A stretch of 64,000 nucleotides of DNA, taken from assembly GCF_001308875.1 (NCBI RefSeq), contig NZ_KQ465110.1, positions 124,001 to 188,000 of the forward strand, read 5' to 3'. The position numbers were made by a program, and so were the translations under genes. Shown piece by piece: positions 27,105 to 34,914 of this stretch. Positions within the stretch are counted from its first letter, which is position 1, and each line of letters opens with the position of its first letter. This stretch comes from Lysinibacillus sp. ZYM-1. Its GTDB lineage: Bacteria; Bacillota; Bacilli; Bacillales_A; Planococcaceae. The notes beneath the pieces were generated by a model. That model saw only the letters and a program-made list of their open reading frames with translations. It had not been told where the DNA came from and did not search any database.

Positions 27105-27433
27105 TCCAAAACCACACTCTAAAAAGATTTCTCCTCCAATAATGGCCTCTCTCCTCTTCTATAAGCTACTACTCGACCGACTATACCTACATCGGCTGTT
27201 TTGATAGGATTAATTGAAAAAATTTGGATAGGCATTTCTCATTTGAAAGTTCTACTTTTTTATTCAATTTCTAGGAAGATAGATTTAATCTATACTTCTC
27301 AAAATGATACTAATTATCAATATTTCATAATATTTAAATATTCCAATACTCGAACTAATTAAATTGTGATAAATTGGAAATATCACACTAAACTGAAAAG
27401 TGTGACAATTAGAGGCGGAGGAGGAAATGAGAT
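27105..27433. other. Upstream region of the subtilase gene
   Basis: About 330 bases without a gene. It holds two inverted repeats close together: ATAGATT-T-AATCTAT at 27279-27293 and a Fur-like box at 27305-27319. I could not fix a convincing -35/-10 pair; TATACT at 27291 is a candidate -10 element. Confidence 0.5.
27305..27319. promoter_or_regulatory. Candidate Fur box
   Basis: TGATACTAATTATCA differs at one position from the Bacillus 7-1-7 Fur box TGATAATNATTATCA. It lies about 115 bases before the subtilase start. If functional, the gene would be induced under iron limitation. Confidence 0.5.
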
Positions 27434-30400
27434 TTGAAAAAGTTTAAGTTTACAAAGTTCTTAAGTAGTATGCTAGCTTTCGTTATGGTGCTTTCTCTAT
27501 TGGTTCCTTTGTCGAGTGCTCGTGCTGAAGAATCGAAACCATTCAAGCAGGATAGTCAAAGTGAAAGTATACTTCAACTAAAGGCGACTATCGCTGAACA
27601 GCTAAGCTTGTCTAAAGATGGTCCAACTCTCCACGAAAGCTTACAAAATGTATCAGGCAATCAAGAGGTTGCAGTCATCATTCATTTATCTGAAAAGCCT
27701 GTTGCATTAGAGCAAGGGATAAGCCAAGTCAAAGGCCAAAGATTCTCTAATGCCCAAGCAAATGAAGCTCGGTCAAATGTAAAAGTACAACAAGCACAAG
27801 TAAAAAAAGAGTTAGCTACTAAAAACGTTCAGATGACTCAAGGATACACATTTGATACTGTTTTAAACGGCTTTGCGGCAACTGTAAAAGCAAACGATCT
27901 CCCGAAACTGCTTACAATAGAAGGAATTACATTAATCGAACCTGATGTAATTGTTTACGCATCAGAAGATAATACAATGAAATCATCAGAACTTATTAAG
28001 GAAGATCCAATAGAAGCTCAAATGAATACAAGTAATTCTTTCCTGGGCATCGAAGAGCTTTGGAAGGAAGGGCTTGAAGGACAAGGAATTAAAGTTGCAG
28101 TATTAGATACTGGTATTGATACAGATCACCCTGAGTTCGCTGGAATTTACAAGGGTGGGAAAAACTTTATTCCAAATTCATCAGCTTACACGAAGCCTCG
28201 GGCAGATGACGACGCATCGGAAACATTACCTTCGGAGCGTCCTGTCGGTACACCTGAATTTAATGAAAAAGGAAGCTCGTTCTATACATCTCACGGTACA
28301 CATGTTGCTGGAACAATTGCAGCAATCGGAGCTAACGAATTCGGTATAAAAGGAATTGCTCCAAAAGTAGACCTTTATGCTTACCGTGTTCTTGGTGCAT
28401 ATGGAAGTGGAGCTTCATCAGGTATTGTTAAAGCAATTGAAACTGCTGTAATAGAAAAAATGGACATTATCAACCTTTCACTTGGTGGGGGACCTAACTC
28501 TGAAACGGATGCTGGTTCATTTGCTATTAATAATGCAATGATTGCTGGGACAATCGGAGTAATTGCAACAGGGAACTCTGGTCCAGATCGCGGAACAATG
28601 GGCACACCTGCAACCGCTCGTTTAGGAATTGCTGTTGGTAACACTACAAATCCTGAAACAATATATAACGGGGAAGTGAATATTACAGTTGGCGACTACA
28701 ACTTAACAAAACAGCTTCCATTAATGGGGACAACCTTTGGGGGAAATTTAGCAGCACAGCTTCAAGGAGAATTTGACCTAGTTGCTGTTCCTGGAAACGG
28801 GGAAGTAAATGACTTTGAAGGAATTGATGTAGCAGGTAAAGTGGCATTGATTTCTCGTGGCGGTATCGCATTCGTTGATAAAATTGCGAACGCAAAAGCA
28901 AATGGAGCGGTCGCAACAATAATTCATAACTTTGCTGGTGGAACGAATGCACCGAACATTTCAGGCACACTCCTCGGTGATTCATTTGATTTTCTGCCAA
29001 CATTTGATATGTCCCAAACAGATGGCGATGCAATTCGCGCTGCATTAGCAAACGGGACCGGAAAAGTAAGCTTTAGTCAATTTGCTTCCACAAAGACACT
29101 GGGAGATGAAGTATACTCTTCAAGTTCACGTGGACCATCTACACCAAACTTTGATATTAAACCAGATGTAAGTGCGCCTGGAACAAACATTATGTCAACG
29201 ATTCCAATGTACAAAAAGGATTTCCCTGATGCAGATTATGGAAAAGCATATGATCGTAAAACAGGAACTTCTATGGCAACACCACATATTACAGGCATTG
29301 TTGCATTAATTAAACAAGCAAATCCCGATTGGAACGCGTTCGACATTAAAGTGGCGCTTTCTAATACAGCAAAGGTTTTAGATAAAACAGAATACGATGT
29401 GTTTTCTCAAGGTGCAGGGCGTGTAAATGCTTATGCAGCAGCGCATCCAGAAATTCTTGCCTATGCACTTGATAGTGCAATTTTAGATGGATCTGGTGCA
29501 GTTTCAGAAAACTTGAAAGGTACAGTTACTTTTGGTCCACAATCACTTAAAGACCAGGATATTTCAGTAACGAAACAAGTTTTAGTAAAAGATATTAAAG
29601 GCAATGGCGGCAATTATAATGTTTCAATTGATGTGACAAAAACATTTGGTGATGCAACTGTTACAGTCGACCAACCGACATTTAATCTAGCTGGTGAGCA
29701 AGTTTTAAATATTACATTAACTGCTTCACAAGCTACGGCACCAAATGGCTCTGAAATGCTAGGGTATATTTACATCAGCGGTGGAGCTACAGAAATTTCA
29801 TTACCATTCGCAGCTGACTTTGGCGGCGAGGCAGTAACGGAACTTAAAGATTTTAAGATTACAGAAACAGACCTATCCTTTAACGGGGATGGAGTGAAAG
29901 ATTCAGCGGTACTTTCATTCACATTAACTGGAGATGTAACAACTAACTATATTGAGCTTTGGGATATTATGAATCCTGATGGTGGAGAATACGGAGACGG
30001 TTACATTGGTTATCTACATGCAGGTACTGCACTAGGAAAGGGCTCTTATACACTGAATATTGGTGGGCAGTACAAACCATGGGGAACAGAACCTGCCACA
30101 ACAATTCCAGATGGTCTCTATACAATTGACTTTACTGGTCTTTCAGCATCAGGAGCAGTTTCCGATTATATTGGACCAATTATCGTGAAAACGACTAAAC
30201 CAGAAATTACTGGTTCAGTAGCTGAAGGTGTCGCTACAGGACAGGTAACAGATAAGTATATCGACTACAATGAAGAGCTATATTTATACGGTTTAAATTA
30301 CAATTTAAATGATAAATTAAAAGCTTCCTATATTTCGACGGTAAATGGCGAAGTACAAGCACCAGTTGCTTTTGAATTAAATCAAGACGGTAGCTTCACA

Positions 30401-31366
30401 TTCCCAGTAACAGCAGAAACTAATGCTGTATCAGTATTAATTCATGATGCTGCCGGGAATGTTGGTGAAGCAAAAATATATGAAAAAGAAGTAGTAGAAC
30501 CAGTAGTAGCGCTTTCTGTCAATCCAACTGAGCTAGACCTAACAGCTGGAGAAACTGCACAACTTACGGTAACAGAAACGTCTACACCTGCAGAAGGTGA
30601 GGCAACAGAAGAAGATGTAACTTCAAAAGCTACTTATGTTGTTGGAGATGGAAATGTTGCAACAATAGTAAATGGATTAGTAACTGCTGTAGGTGAGGGC
30701 ACGACTACAATTACTATTTCATACGGTGATAATGAAGTTACTATAAATGTTACAGTTAAAGCACCTGTTGTAGAAGCACCAATAGTAACACTAGAAATTG
30801 ACCAAGCTCAGGTTGAAACTAGAATAGGTAAGGAAGTTACAGTTAAGATTACTGAAGTAACTACTTTTGATGGTACAACAACAGAAAAGGATGTTACAAA
30901 TCTTGCAACCTACGAAGTAGCAGATAATAAGATAGCTACTGTAAAAGCAGGGGCTGTAAAAGGAAAAGGTCAAGGTACTACGACGATTACGGTAACGTAT
31001 GGTGAGCACACACTAACATTTGATGTGTTGGTTGTAAAGCCAGGGAATGACAATGGTAATGGCAACGGCAATGGCAACGGCAATGGCAACGGCAACGGCA
31101 ATGGCAATGGCAACGGCAATGGCAATGGCAACGGCAACGGCAACGGCAATGGCAACGGCAATGGCAATGGCAATGGCAACGGCAATGGCAACGGCAATGG
31201 CAACGGCAATGGCAACGGCAACGGCAATGGCAATGGCAACGGCAATGGCAATGGCAACGGCAACGGCAATGGCAACGGCAATGGCAATGGCAATGGCAAC
31301 GGCAATGGCAACGGCAATGGCAACGGCAATAAAAATAATAATGAAGTTACCGAAGACAAGTTATAA
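27434..31366 (+). CDS. Secreted S8 subtilisin-like protease with PA, Big2 and Gly-Asn tail
   Basis: A 1310-residue exported protease. It starts at TTG 27434, nine bases after GGAGGAGG. The signal peptide ends at ARA (residue 31). An I9-type propeptide covers about 70-175. The catalytic triad is D225 (VAVLDTGID), H287 (SHGTHVAGT) and S613 (GTSMATPH). A PA domain is inserted at about 430-530, as in the Vpr family. Fn3-like regions follow, then two Big2-like domains (about 1015-1205). The C-terminus has 46 uninterrupted Gly-Asn dipeptides (1208-1299) and ends in KNNNEVTEDKL. There is no LPXTG motif or S-layer homology domain, so how it is retained at the cell, if at all, is unclear. Confidence 0.93.
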   Translation: MKKFKFTKFLSSMLAFVMVLSLLVPLSSARAEESKPFKQDSQSESILQLKATIAEQLSLSKDGPTLHESLQNVSGNQEVAVIIHLSEKPVALEQGISQVKGQRFSNAQANEARSNVKVQQAQVKKELATKNVQMTQGYTFDTVLNGFAATVKANDLPKLLTIEGITLIEPDVIVYASEDNTMKSSELIKEDPIEAQMNTSNSFLGIEELWKEGLEGQGIKVAVLDTGIDTDHPEFAGIYKGGKNFIPNSSAYTKPRADDDASETLPSERPVGTPEFNEKGSSFYTSHGTHVAGTIAAIGANEFGIKGIAPKVDLYAYRVLGAYGSGASSGIVKAIETAVIEKMDIINLSLGGGPNSETDAGSFAINNAMIAGTIGVIATGNSGPDRGTMGTPATARLGIAVGNTTNPETIYNGEVNITVGDYNLTKQLPLMGTTFGGNLAAQLQGEFDLVAVPGNGEVNDFEGIDVAGKVALISRGGIAFVDKIANAKANGAVATIIHNFAGGTNAPNISGTLLGDSFDFLPTFDMSQTDGDAIRAALANGTGKVSFSQFASTKTLGDEVYSSSSRGPSTPNFDIKPDVSAPGTNIMSTIPMYKKDFPDADYGKAYDRKTGTSMATPHITGIVALIKQANPDWNAFDIKVALSNTAKVLDKTEYDVFSQGAGRVNAYAAAHPEILAYALDSAILDGSGAVSENLKGTVTFGPQSLKDQDISVTKQVLVKDIKGNGGNYNVSIDVTKTFGDATVTVDQPTFNLAGEQVLNITLTASQATAPNGSEMLGYIYISGGATEISLPFAADFGGEAVTELKDFKITETDLSFNGDGVKDSAVLSFTLTGDVTTNYIELWDIMNPDGGEYGDGYIGYLHAGTALGKGSYTLNIGGQYKPWGTEPATTIPDGLYTIDFTGLSASGAVSDYIGPIIVKTTKPEITGSVAEGVATGQVTDKYIDYNEELYLYGLNYNLNDKLKASYISTVNGEVQAPVAFELNQDGSFTFPVTAETNAVSVLIHDAAGNVGEAKIYEKEVVEPVVALSVNPTELDLTAGETAQLTVTETSTPAEGEATEEDVTSKATYVVGDGNVATIVNGLVTAVGEGTTTITISYGDNEVTINVTVKAPVVEAPIVTLEIDQAQVETRIGKEVTVKITEVTTFDGTTTEKDVTNLATYEVADNKIATVKAGAVKGKGQGTTTITVTYGEHTLTFDVLVVKPGNDNGNGNGNGNGNGNGNGNGNGNGNGNGNGNGNGNGNGNGNGNGNGNGNGNGNGNGNGNGNGNGNGNGNGNGNGNGNGNGNGNGNGNGNGNGNGNKNNNEVTEDKL
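31055..31330 (+). repeat. Gly-Asn codon repeat (46 dipeptides)
   Basis: 276 bases of GGC/GGT-AAC/AAT codon pairs, with AAC and AAT alternating irregularly. A dipeptide tract like this is prone to length change by slippage in 6-base units. It opens long artificial frames on both strands. Confidence 0.95.
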
Positions 31367-31383
31367 TCAATTTCAGTTCAAGC

Positions 31384-31418
31384 AAAAAGAGAAATTGCAT
31401 TGTGCAATTTCTCTTTTT
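31384..31418 (+). terminator. Terminator of the subtilase gene
   Basis: Perfect 16-bp stem AAAAAGAGAAATTGCA / TGCAATTTCTCTTTTT with a 3-base loop. Confidence 0.9.
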
Positions 31419-31489
31419 GGTATTTTATAAAGCAATCCCTTTAAACTTTCTTGCCATATTTGTTACAAATCAGGTCCACTTTATCTCTC

Positions 31490-31640
31490 CTAAATTAACG
31501 ACATTTGTTGTAGAAGCTCTTCCCATGTTTGCATTTTTTCTTTCGTTACTTTGACAAAGTCAAATTCTCCATAGTAGATAGCGTCCATAAGCTTCGGAAA
31601 ATTTACCGTTTGCCACTCCTACTTTGGTTTTAATTTAACT
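31490..31640 (-). pseudogene. C-terminal gene remnant, unknown
   Basis: A coding-like minus-strand frame of about 45 codons ends at TAG 31490 (contains NFPKLMDAIYYGEFDFVKV and QTWEELLQQMSLI). It is cut upstream by an in-frame TAG at about 31625, beyond which KLKPK may continue. There is no start codon with a ribosome-binding site. Family not recognised. Confidence 0.4.
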
Positions 31641-31687
31641 AAAAATTTTTAATTATCTCCCCAACCACTTGTTAGTGGCACCACGAT

Positions 31688-31876
31688 TTATGATAATCGC
31701 TCTAAATCCTGGTATTCTTTCATGTATGGGCCTTCCTCTGCAACATATGAATGATACAATGCCTTTACTGCAAAATTTTTCTCTAAACCCATTTCAGATT
31801 TTAGCTTTTTTAATTCATCATGCAACGTTCGATGTTCATTGATAAGCTTTAGCATAATTGATTTATTATATTTCAT
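31688..31876 (-). CDS. Small hypothetical protein
   Basis: Sixty-two residues, charged and probably helical (IMLKLINEHRTLHDELKKLK, then AVKALYHSYVAEEGPYMKEY). The ATG at 31876 has AAAGGA at a suitable distance. No membrane segment and no family recognised. It lies at the left edge of the accessory region, next to gene debris. Confidence 0.5.
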   Translation of the reverse strand: MKYNKSIMLKLINEHRTLHDELKKLKSEMGLEKNFAVKALYHSYVAEEGPYMKEYQDLERLS

Positions 31877-31946
31877 TACATCCGTCCTTTTTGTTTATAA
31901 CTTGAATAATTACAATTTTAAAATAGTTAAATTCAGGAGAATTATA

Positions 31947-32040
31947 TGGAACTGCAAAATCCTCGTTTCATTCGTAATCGCAAGAACACTTTAAAGATAC
32001 AATAGATACTTTAGTAGAAATACAAATCAAATCGGTCACT
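31947..32040 (+). pseudogene. N-terminal gene fragment ending at att-like site
   Basis: A start codon with a good AGGAGA site opens a frame of 19 codons (MELQNPRFIRNRKNTLKIQ). Coding character continues in another frame (EHFKDTIDTLVEIQIK) up to the diverged att site at 32036, where it stops. This looks like a gene cut off by a recombination event and then frameshifted. Family unknown. Confidence 0.35.
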
Positions 32041-32084
32041 TACTTATGATATGGTTCATCGTAATATATCTAAATGAGGTTTAC
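32036..32084. repeat. Diverged third copy of the rlmH-end attachment site (att3)
   Basis: Aligned without gaps to 34417-34460, bases 32037-32080 match at 37 of 44 positions. On the minus strand it still reads E-P-Y-H-K-stop, the RlmH C-terminus, with CCA in place of CCG for proline. The similarity extends past the RlmH-coding core into the element-side arm (TAAATGAGGTTT against TAAGTGCGGTTT). Confidence 0.75.
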
Positions 32085-32388
32085 ATTAAATATTGCTTTA
32101 ATTGTAATGCTCATTTCCACCTCTCTAATTTGTGAAAGTTTTTTACAAACATACCTGCAAAAACTTCGGAAAACCCATTTCAATGCACTTATCTTTTACA
32201 AATCGTTTCATTTCGTCTACCAATATGTCCTTTTGCGTGAATTCCCCTTCTTAATAACAATACTTACAATCATACAACTTTTATTTAAATTTTTCTCCTA
32301 TACCACGATCTCCAATTTTTTTAATGGTATGGCACAGCTTCGGCATTTTTTAAATTCTTTCATACTATTACCTTGAAAATTACTTTTA
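32085..32388. other. Gene debris inside inner cassette
   Basis: Coding-like but broken minus-strand sequence. One part reads EFTQKDILVDEMKRFVKDK and onward to a stop near 32150. Another is a start codon with GAGAGGTGG (MSITIKAIFNVNLI) that runs straight into att3 and stops. No intact gene. Confidence 0.4.
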
Positions 32389-33015
32389 TTAAGCTTCTAA
32401 TGTTTTATAAATCTTTTTGACTCTTTTTAATTGTGGTGCTGTTAGGTATTTTTCTCTTTTTCGTAACACATTCAATAATTCCTCTTTATTTTCATCTGTT
32501 ACGGCTAAAAGTGTACTTTCCGAATGCTGTGGAATTTCCTTTGGTCTGCAATTCTCAAGGTGATGGAGTAATATTGGAAAAATCACATCATTGTTTTCCT
32601 TACTGACAGCAGCTAGCTTCGCAAGAGTTAGGACACCTTTATCAATTGTAATAACTGAACCAACTTTCATAGCACTTTTTAATATATCAAGATGAGCCAT
32701 AATGGTTTCTGTTGCTTCCTCGGTAATCGTTGCTAATGCCGTCATTCCTCCCCAGACCAAACGATTATTACGGCTTTTTAGCAACTCTATAAAAGTCAGG
32801 ACATACTTACTTATGAGTTCTGGTTTAACTTGCCCAATTTCGTACGCTACTTTAATACAATCGTATTGAATCTTTTTATCCTTGCAAGTTAGGTTTTTAA
32901 TTATTTCTTCTATGCCCGTATAATTTTCTTCATTAGCTAAACTATGTGCCAGCTCAATATTTGGCATTTCATCATTTCGACTTAGTTGAGAAGCTAACAG
33001 ATTCACAACTGACAT
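32389..33015 (-). CDS. HEAT-like repeat protein
   Basis: A 208-residue all-helical soluble protein. Repeated helix pairs resemble HEAT/ARM repeats (GIEEIIKNLTCKDKKIQYDC, ELISKYVLTFIELLKSRNN, LVWGGMTALATITEEATETI, ITIDKGVLTLAKLAAVSKEN). The C-terminus is basic (KREKYLTAPQLKRVKKIYKT). GAGGG precedes the ATG at 33015. Such repeats form protein- or nucleic-acid-binding solenoids. The specific function is unknown. It lies in the inner SCC-like cassette, divergent from the wall-protein gene. Confidence 0.75.
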   Translation of the reverse strand: MSVVNLLASQLSRNDEMPNIELAHSLANEENYTGIEEIIKNLTCKDKKIQYDCIKVAYEIGQVKPELISKYVLTFIELLKSRNNRLVWGGMTALATITEEATETIMAHLDILKSAMKVGSVITIDKGVLTLAKLAAVSKENNDVIFPILLHHLENCRPKEIPQHSESTLLAVTDENKEELLNVLRKREKYLTAPQLKRVKKIYKTLEA

Positions 33016-33246
33016 GATTATCCCTCATTTATTAAATTTATTTAAGTATATACATTATCACATTTAGCCCTTAATGAATCAGGTATCTGCATCACGGAAA
33101 TAGTATCATTTAATATTAGCAATATTATTGCAATATAAATGCCATGGACGAAATCAAATTAACATCTCCTTGTTCTTTTTCTCAGAAAAATCTATGTTAC
33201 GATGATTTTACATTAACAACTAAGAACGCACATGGAGGATTAATGA

Positions 33247-34233
33247 ATGCTTAAAAAAATAATTTCAATTGTACCAGTTGCAATACTTTCTGCAACTTTA
33301 GGTGCTAATGCTCAAGCAGCAACCATTACCGTACAAAAAGGAGATACTCTTTGGGATTTATCTCGTGCACATAATACTTCTGTAGAAAATATCAAAACAT
33401 TGAATCATATTACTACTAACCTTATTCACCCTGACGATGTCCTTACCATTGCACAACAATATACCGTTAAGCAAGGTGATACACTATGGGACATAGCCCT
33501 AGATCATCAAGTCACTGTTTCGCAAATTAAAGAATGGAATCATTTACATACGGACCTTATTCATCCGGGTTTTAATCTATCCATTATTGATGGTACGAAA
33601 ACGAGTACGGCTGTAACTGACAAACCAATGAAGCCTGCAGCTCATGCAGCAAAGGAAACTACAACTTCAGTAACAAATAATACAACTGCAATGGAGAGTA
33701 AACCTAAAGAAACTGTTTCATCAACAAGTAAAACAGCTTCAAAGGATAGTGCACCTGAAGCGACCGCTCCATCAACAAGTAATACTGCTTCAAAGGAAAA
33801 TGCACCTGAAGCGACTGCTCCATCAACAAGTAATACTGCTTCAAAGGAGAATGCACCTGAAGCAACTGCTCCATCAACAAGTAATACTGCTTCAAAGGAG
33901 AATGCACCTGAAGCAACTGCTCCATCAACAAATAATACTGCTTCAAAGGAACTTATAGTAGAAGCTTCAGCCTATACGGCTTCATGTGAGGGATGTTCCG
34001 GTATTACCGCTACTGGAATTAACCTTAAAACAAACCCAAATGCAAAGATCATCTCCGTTGACCCAGCTGTAATTCCACTGGGTAGTAAAGTTTATGTGGA
34101 AGGCTATGGTGAGGCAATCGCAGGGGATACTGGCGGTGCCATTAAAGGAAAACGAATCGATGTCTTTTTTCCTTCTCAACAAGATGCCATTAATTTTGGA
34201 GTAAAACAATTAAAGGTCACAATATTAGACTAA
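33247..34233 (+). CDS. LysM-LysM-3D secreted cell-wall protein
   Basis: A 328-residue exported protein like B. subtilis YocH. The signal peptide ends near AQA (residue 25). Two LysM peptidoglycan-binding domains follow (ITVQKGDTLWDLS and YTVKQGDTLWDIA). Next is a low-complexity linker of 17-residue repeats rich in Ala, Ser, Thr and Glu. The C-terminal 3D domain (about 240-328) keeps its aspartates in IISVDPAVIPLG, AGDTGG and KRIDVFF. 3D domains are linked to lytic transglycosylase activity on peptidoglycan. GGAGG lies before the ATG. A strong terminator follows. Confidence 0.9.
   Translation: MLKKIISIVPVAILSATLGANAQAATITVQKGDTLWDLSRAHNTSVENIKTLNHITTNLIHPDDVLTIAQQYTVKQGDTLWDIALDHQVTVSQIKEWNHLHTDLIHPGFNLSIIDGTKTSTAVTDKPMKPAAHAAKETTTSVTNNTTAMESKPKETVSSTSKTASKDSAPEATAPSTSNTASKENAPEATAPSTSNTASKENAPEATAPSTSNTASKENAPEATAPSTNNTASKELIVEASAYTASCEGCSGITATGINLKTNPNAKIISVDPAVIPLGSKVYVEGYGEAIAGDTGGAIKGKRIDVFFPSQQDAINFGVKQLKVTILD
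33727..33951 (+). repeat. 51-bp tandem repeats in the LysM-3D gene
   Basis: Four in-frame copies of a 51-base unit start at 33727, 33778, 33829 and 33880, with a partial fifth. Each encodes 17 residues around ASKENAPEATAPSTSNT. Copies 2-4 are nearly identical, suggesting recent expansion. Confidence 0.9.
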
Positions 34234-34297
34234 CATATCTATTACCAGCCGATCCTTAGGATTTCTATATATGTACAAAAAGGTGACTTAAAACCTT

Positions 34298-34340
34298 AAT
34301 AAGCAAAAAAAGAACCAGATTTGGTTCTTTTTTGCTTATT
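34298..34340 (+). terminator. Terminator of the LysM-3D gene
   Basis: Stem AATAAGCAAAAAAAGAACCA / TTGGTTCTTTTTTGCTTATT with a 3-base loop and one unpaired A. Confidence 0.85.
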
Positions 34341-34408
34341 TTTCTCAGCCTTTCCAATAGGTTCGTTATTGTCACTTGCTTCTTCTCAACGTTCCAGGTG
34401 GTTCATTT

Positions 34409-34440
34409 AAAAACCGCACTTACTTATGATACGGTTCACC
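34409..34440. repeat. Attachment-site direct repeat (att2), exact copy of the rlmH end
   Basis: 32 bases identical to 38805-38836 and in the same orientation; flanking bases differ on both sides. On the minus strand it reads G-E-P-Y-H-K-stop, although no rlmH gene lies here. It resembles the SCC att core (TATCATAAGTAA followed by a GCGGTTTTT-like tail). On its element side, TAAGTGCGGTTTTTT (34451-34465) pairs with AAAAACCGCACTTA of the repeat to form a perfect 14-bp stem. Confidence 0.9.
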
Positions 34441-34503
34441 GTAATGGATTTAAGTGCGGTTTTTTCGTCTAACCTTTATAATAAAATAAAGGACGGTGAT
34501 AGC

Positions 34504-34914
34504 ATGTTAAATCGAGAAGTTGAACAGCAGTTAATAAAAACAATTAATGAACAATTGAATCCAGCTTTCATTATTTTATTTGGCTCTTTTGCCAAAGGGA
34601 CTGCTCGTCAAGATAGCGATATTGACCTTGCTTATTTTAGTGAGCAGCAGCTTTCATCCTATGAACGTTTTACGCTTGCCGGAGACTTAGCAATACTCTC
34701 TGGCCGCGAAGTAGACCTTGTCGATATTAAACAAATTGATACCGTTTTCACAATGCAAATTTTTTCTGAAGGTGTGCCGATTTATATAAAAAATGAAAAC
34801 GAATTTTCGCGTCAAAAAATACGGGCATATAGTATGTATGCAACCTTGAATGAGCAACGTGCTCCAATTATAGATGCAATAAAAGAACGAGGAAGTGTAT
34901 TTGGCGATGAATGA
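34504..34914 (+). CDS. mntA: MntA-type nucleotidyltransferase antitoxin
   Basis: A 136-residue minimal nucleotidyltransferase. The ATG at 34504 has GGACGGTG upstream; an earlier in-frame start at 34426 would lie inside the att repeat. The active-site signature is G27-S28 in LFGSFAKGTA and D39/D41 in DSDIDLA. In characterised MntA-HepT (type VII) systems the antitoxin adds AMP to a tyrosine of the HEPN toxin and so inactivates it. Its stop overlaps the hepT start by eight bases. The gene begins only about 65 bases inside the att site. Confidence 0.88.
   Translation: MLNREVEQQLIKTINEQLNPAFIILFGSFAKGTARQDSDIDLAYFSEQQLSSYERFTLAGDLAILSGREVDLVDIKQIDTVFTMQIFSEGVPIYIKNENEFSRQKIRAYSMYATLNEQRAPIIDAIKERGSVFGDE

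Larger units (their letters stand above)
32036..34440. mobile_element. Inner SCC-like cassette (att3 to att2), no recombinase
   Basis: A 2.4-kb interval bounded by two directly repeated copies of the rlmH-end site. Cargo: a HEAT-like protein and a LysM-3D wall protein, plus debris at the left end. The outer boundary copy is diverged, so this unit appears older than the outer cassette. That it moved as a unit is inferred from the boundaries only. Confidence 0.45.

Noticed and set aside
30970-31430. Long open frames on the minus strand (Pro-Leu repeats) and in the +1 frame (Met-Ala-Thr repeats) across the Gly-Asn tract
   Set aside because: They arise only because the hexanucleotide-like repeat lacks stops in several frames; the subtilase frame has the domain structure and ribosome-binding site.
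31676-31700. Possible fourth att-like site (minus-strand GAGCGATTATCATAAATCG)
   Set aside because: It shares TATCATAAAT with SCC cores but needs an indel to align, does not encode the RlmH end, and overlaps the stop of a plausible small gene.
32074-32376. 100-codon plus-strand ORF with a hydrophobic look
   Set aside because: It starts inside att3, lacks a ribosome-binding site and is antisense to coding-like debris on the minus strand; hydrophobicity comes from T-rich sequence.
33727-33951. Regular repeats that could be read as a CRISPR array
   Set aside because: Repeats are contiguous, in frame and without unique spacers; they encode a protein linker.
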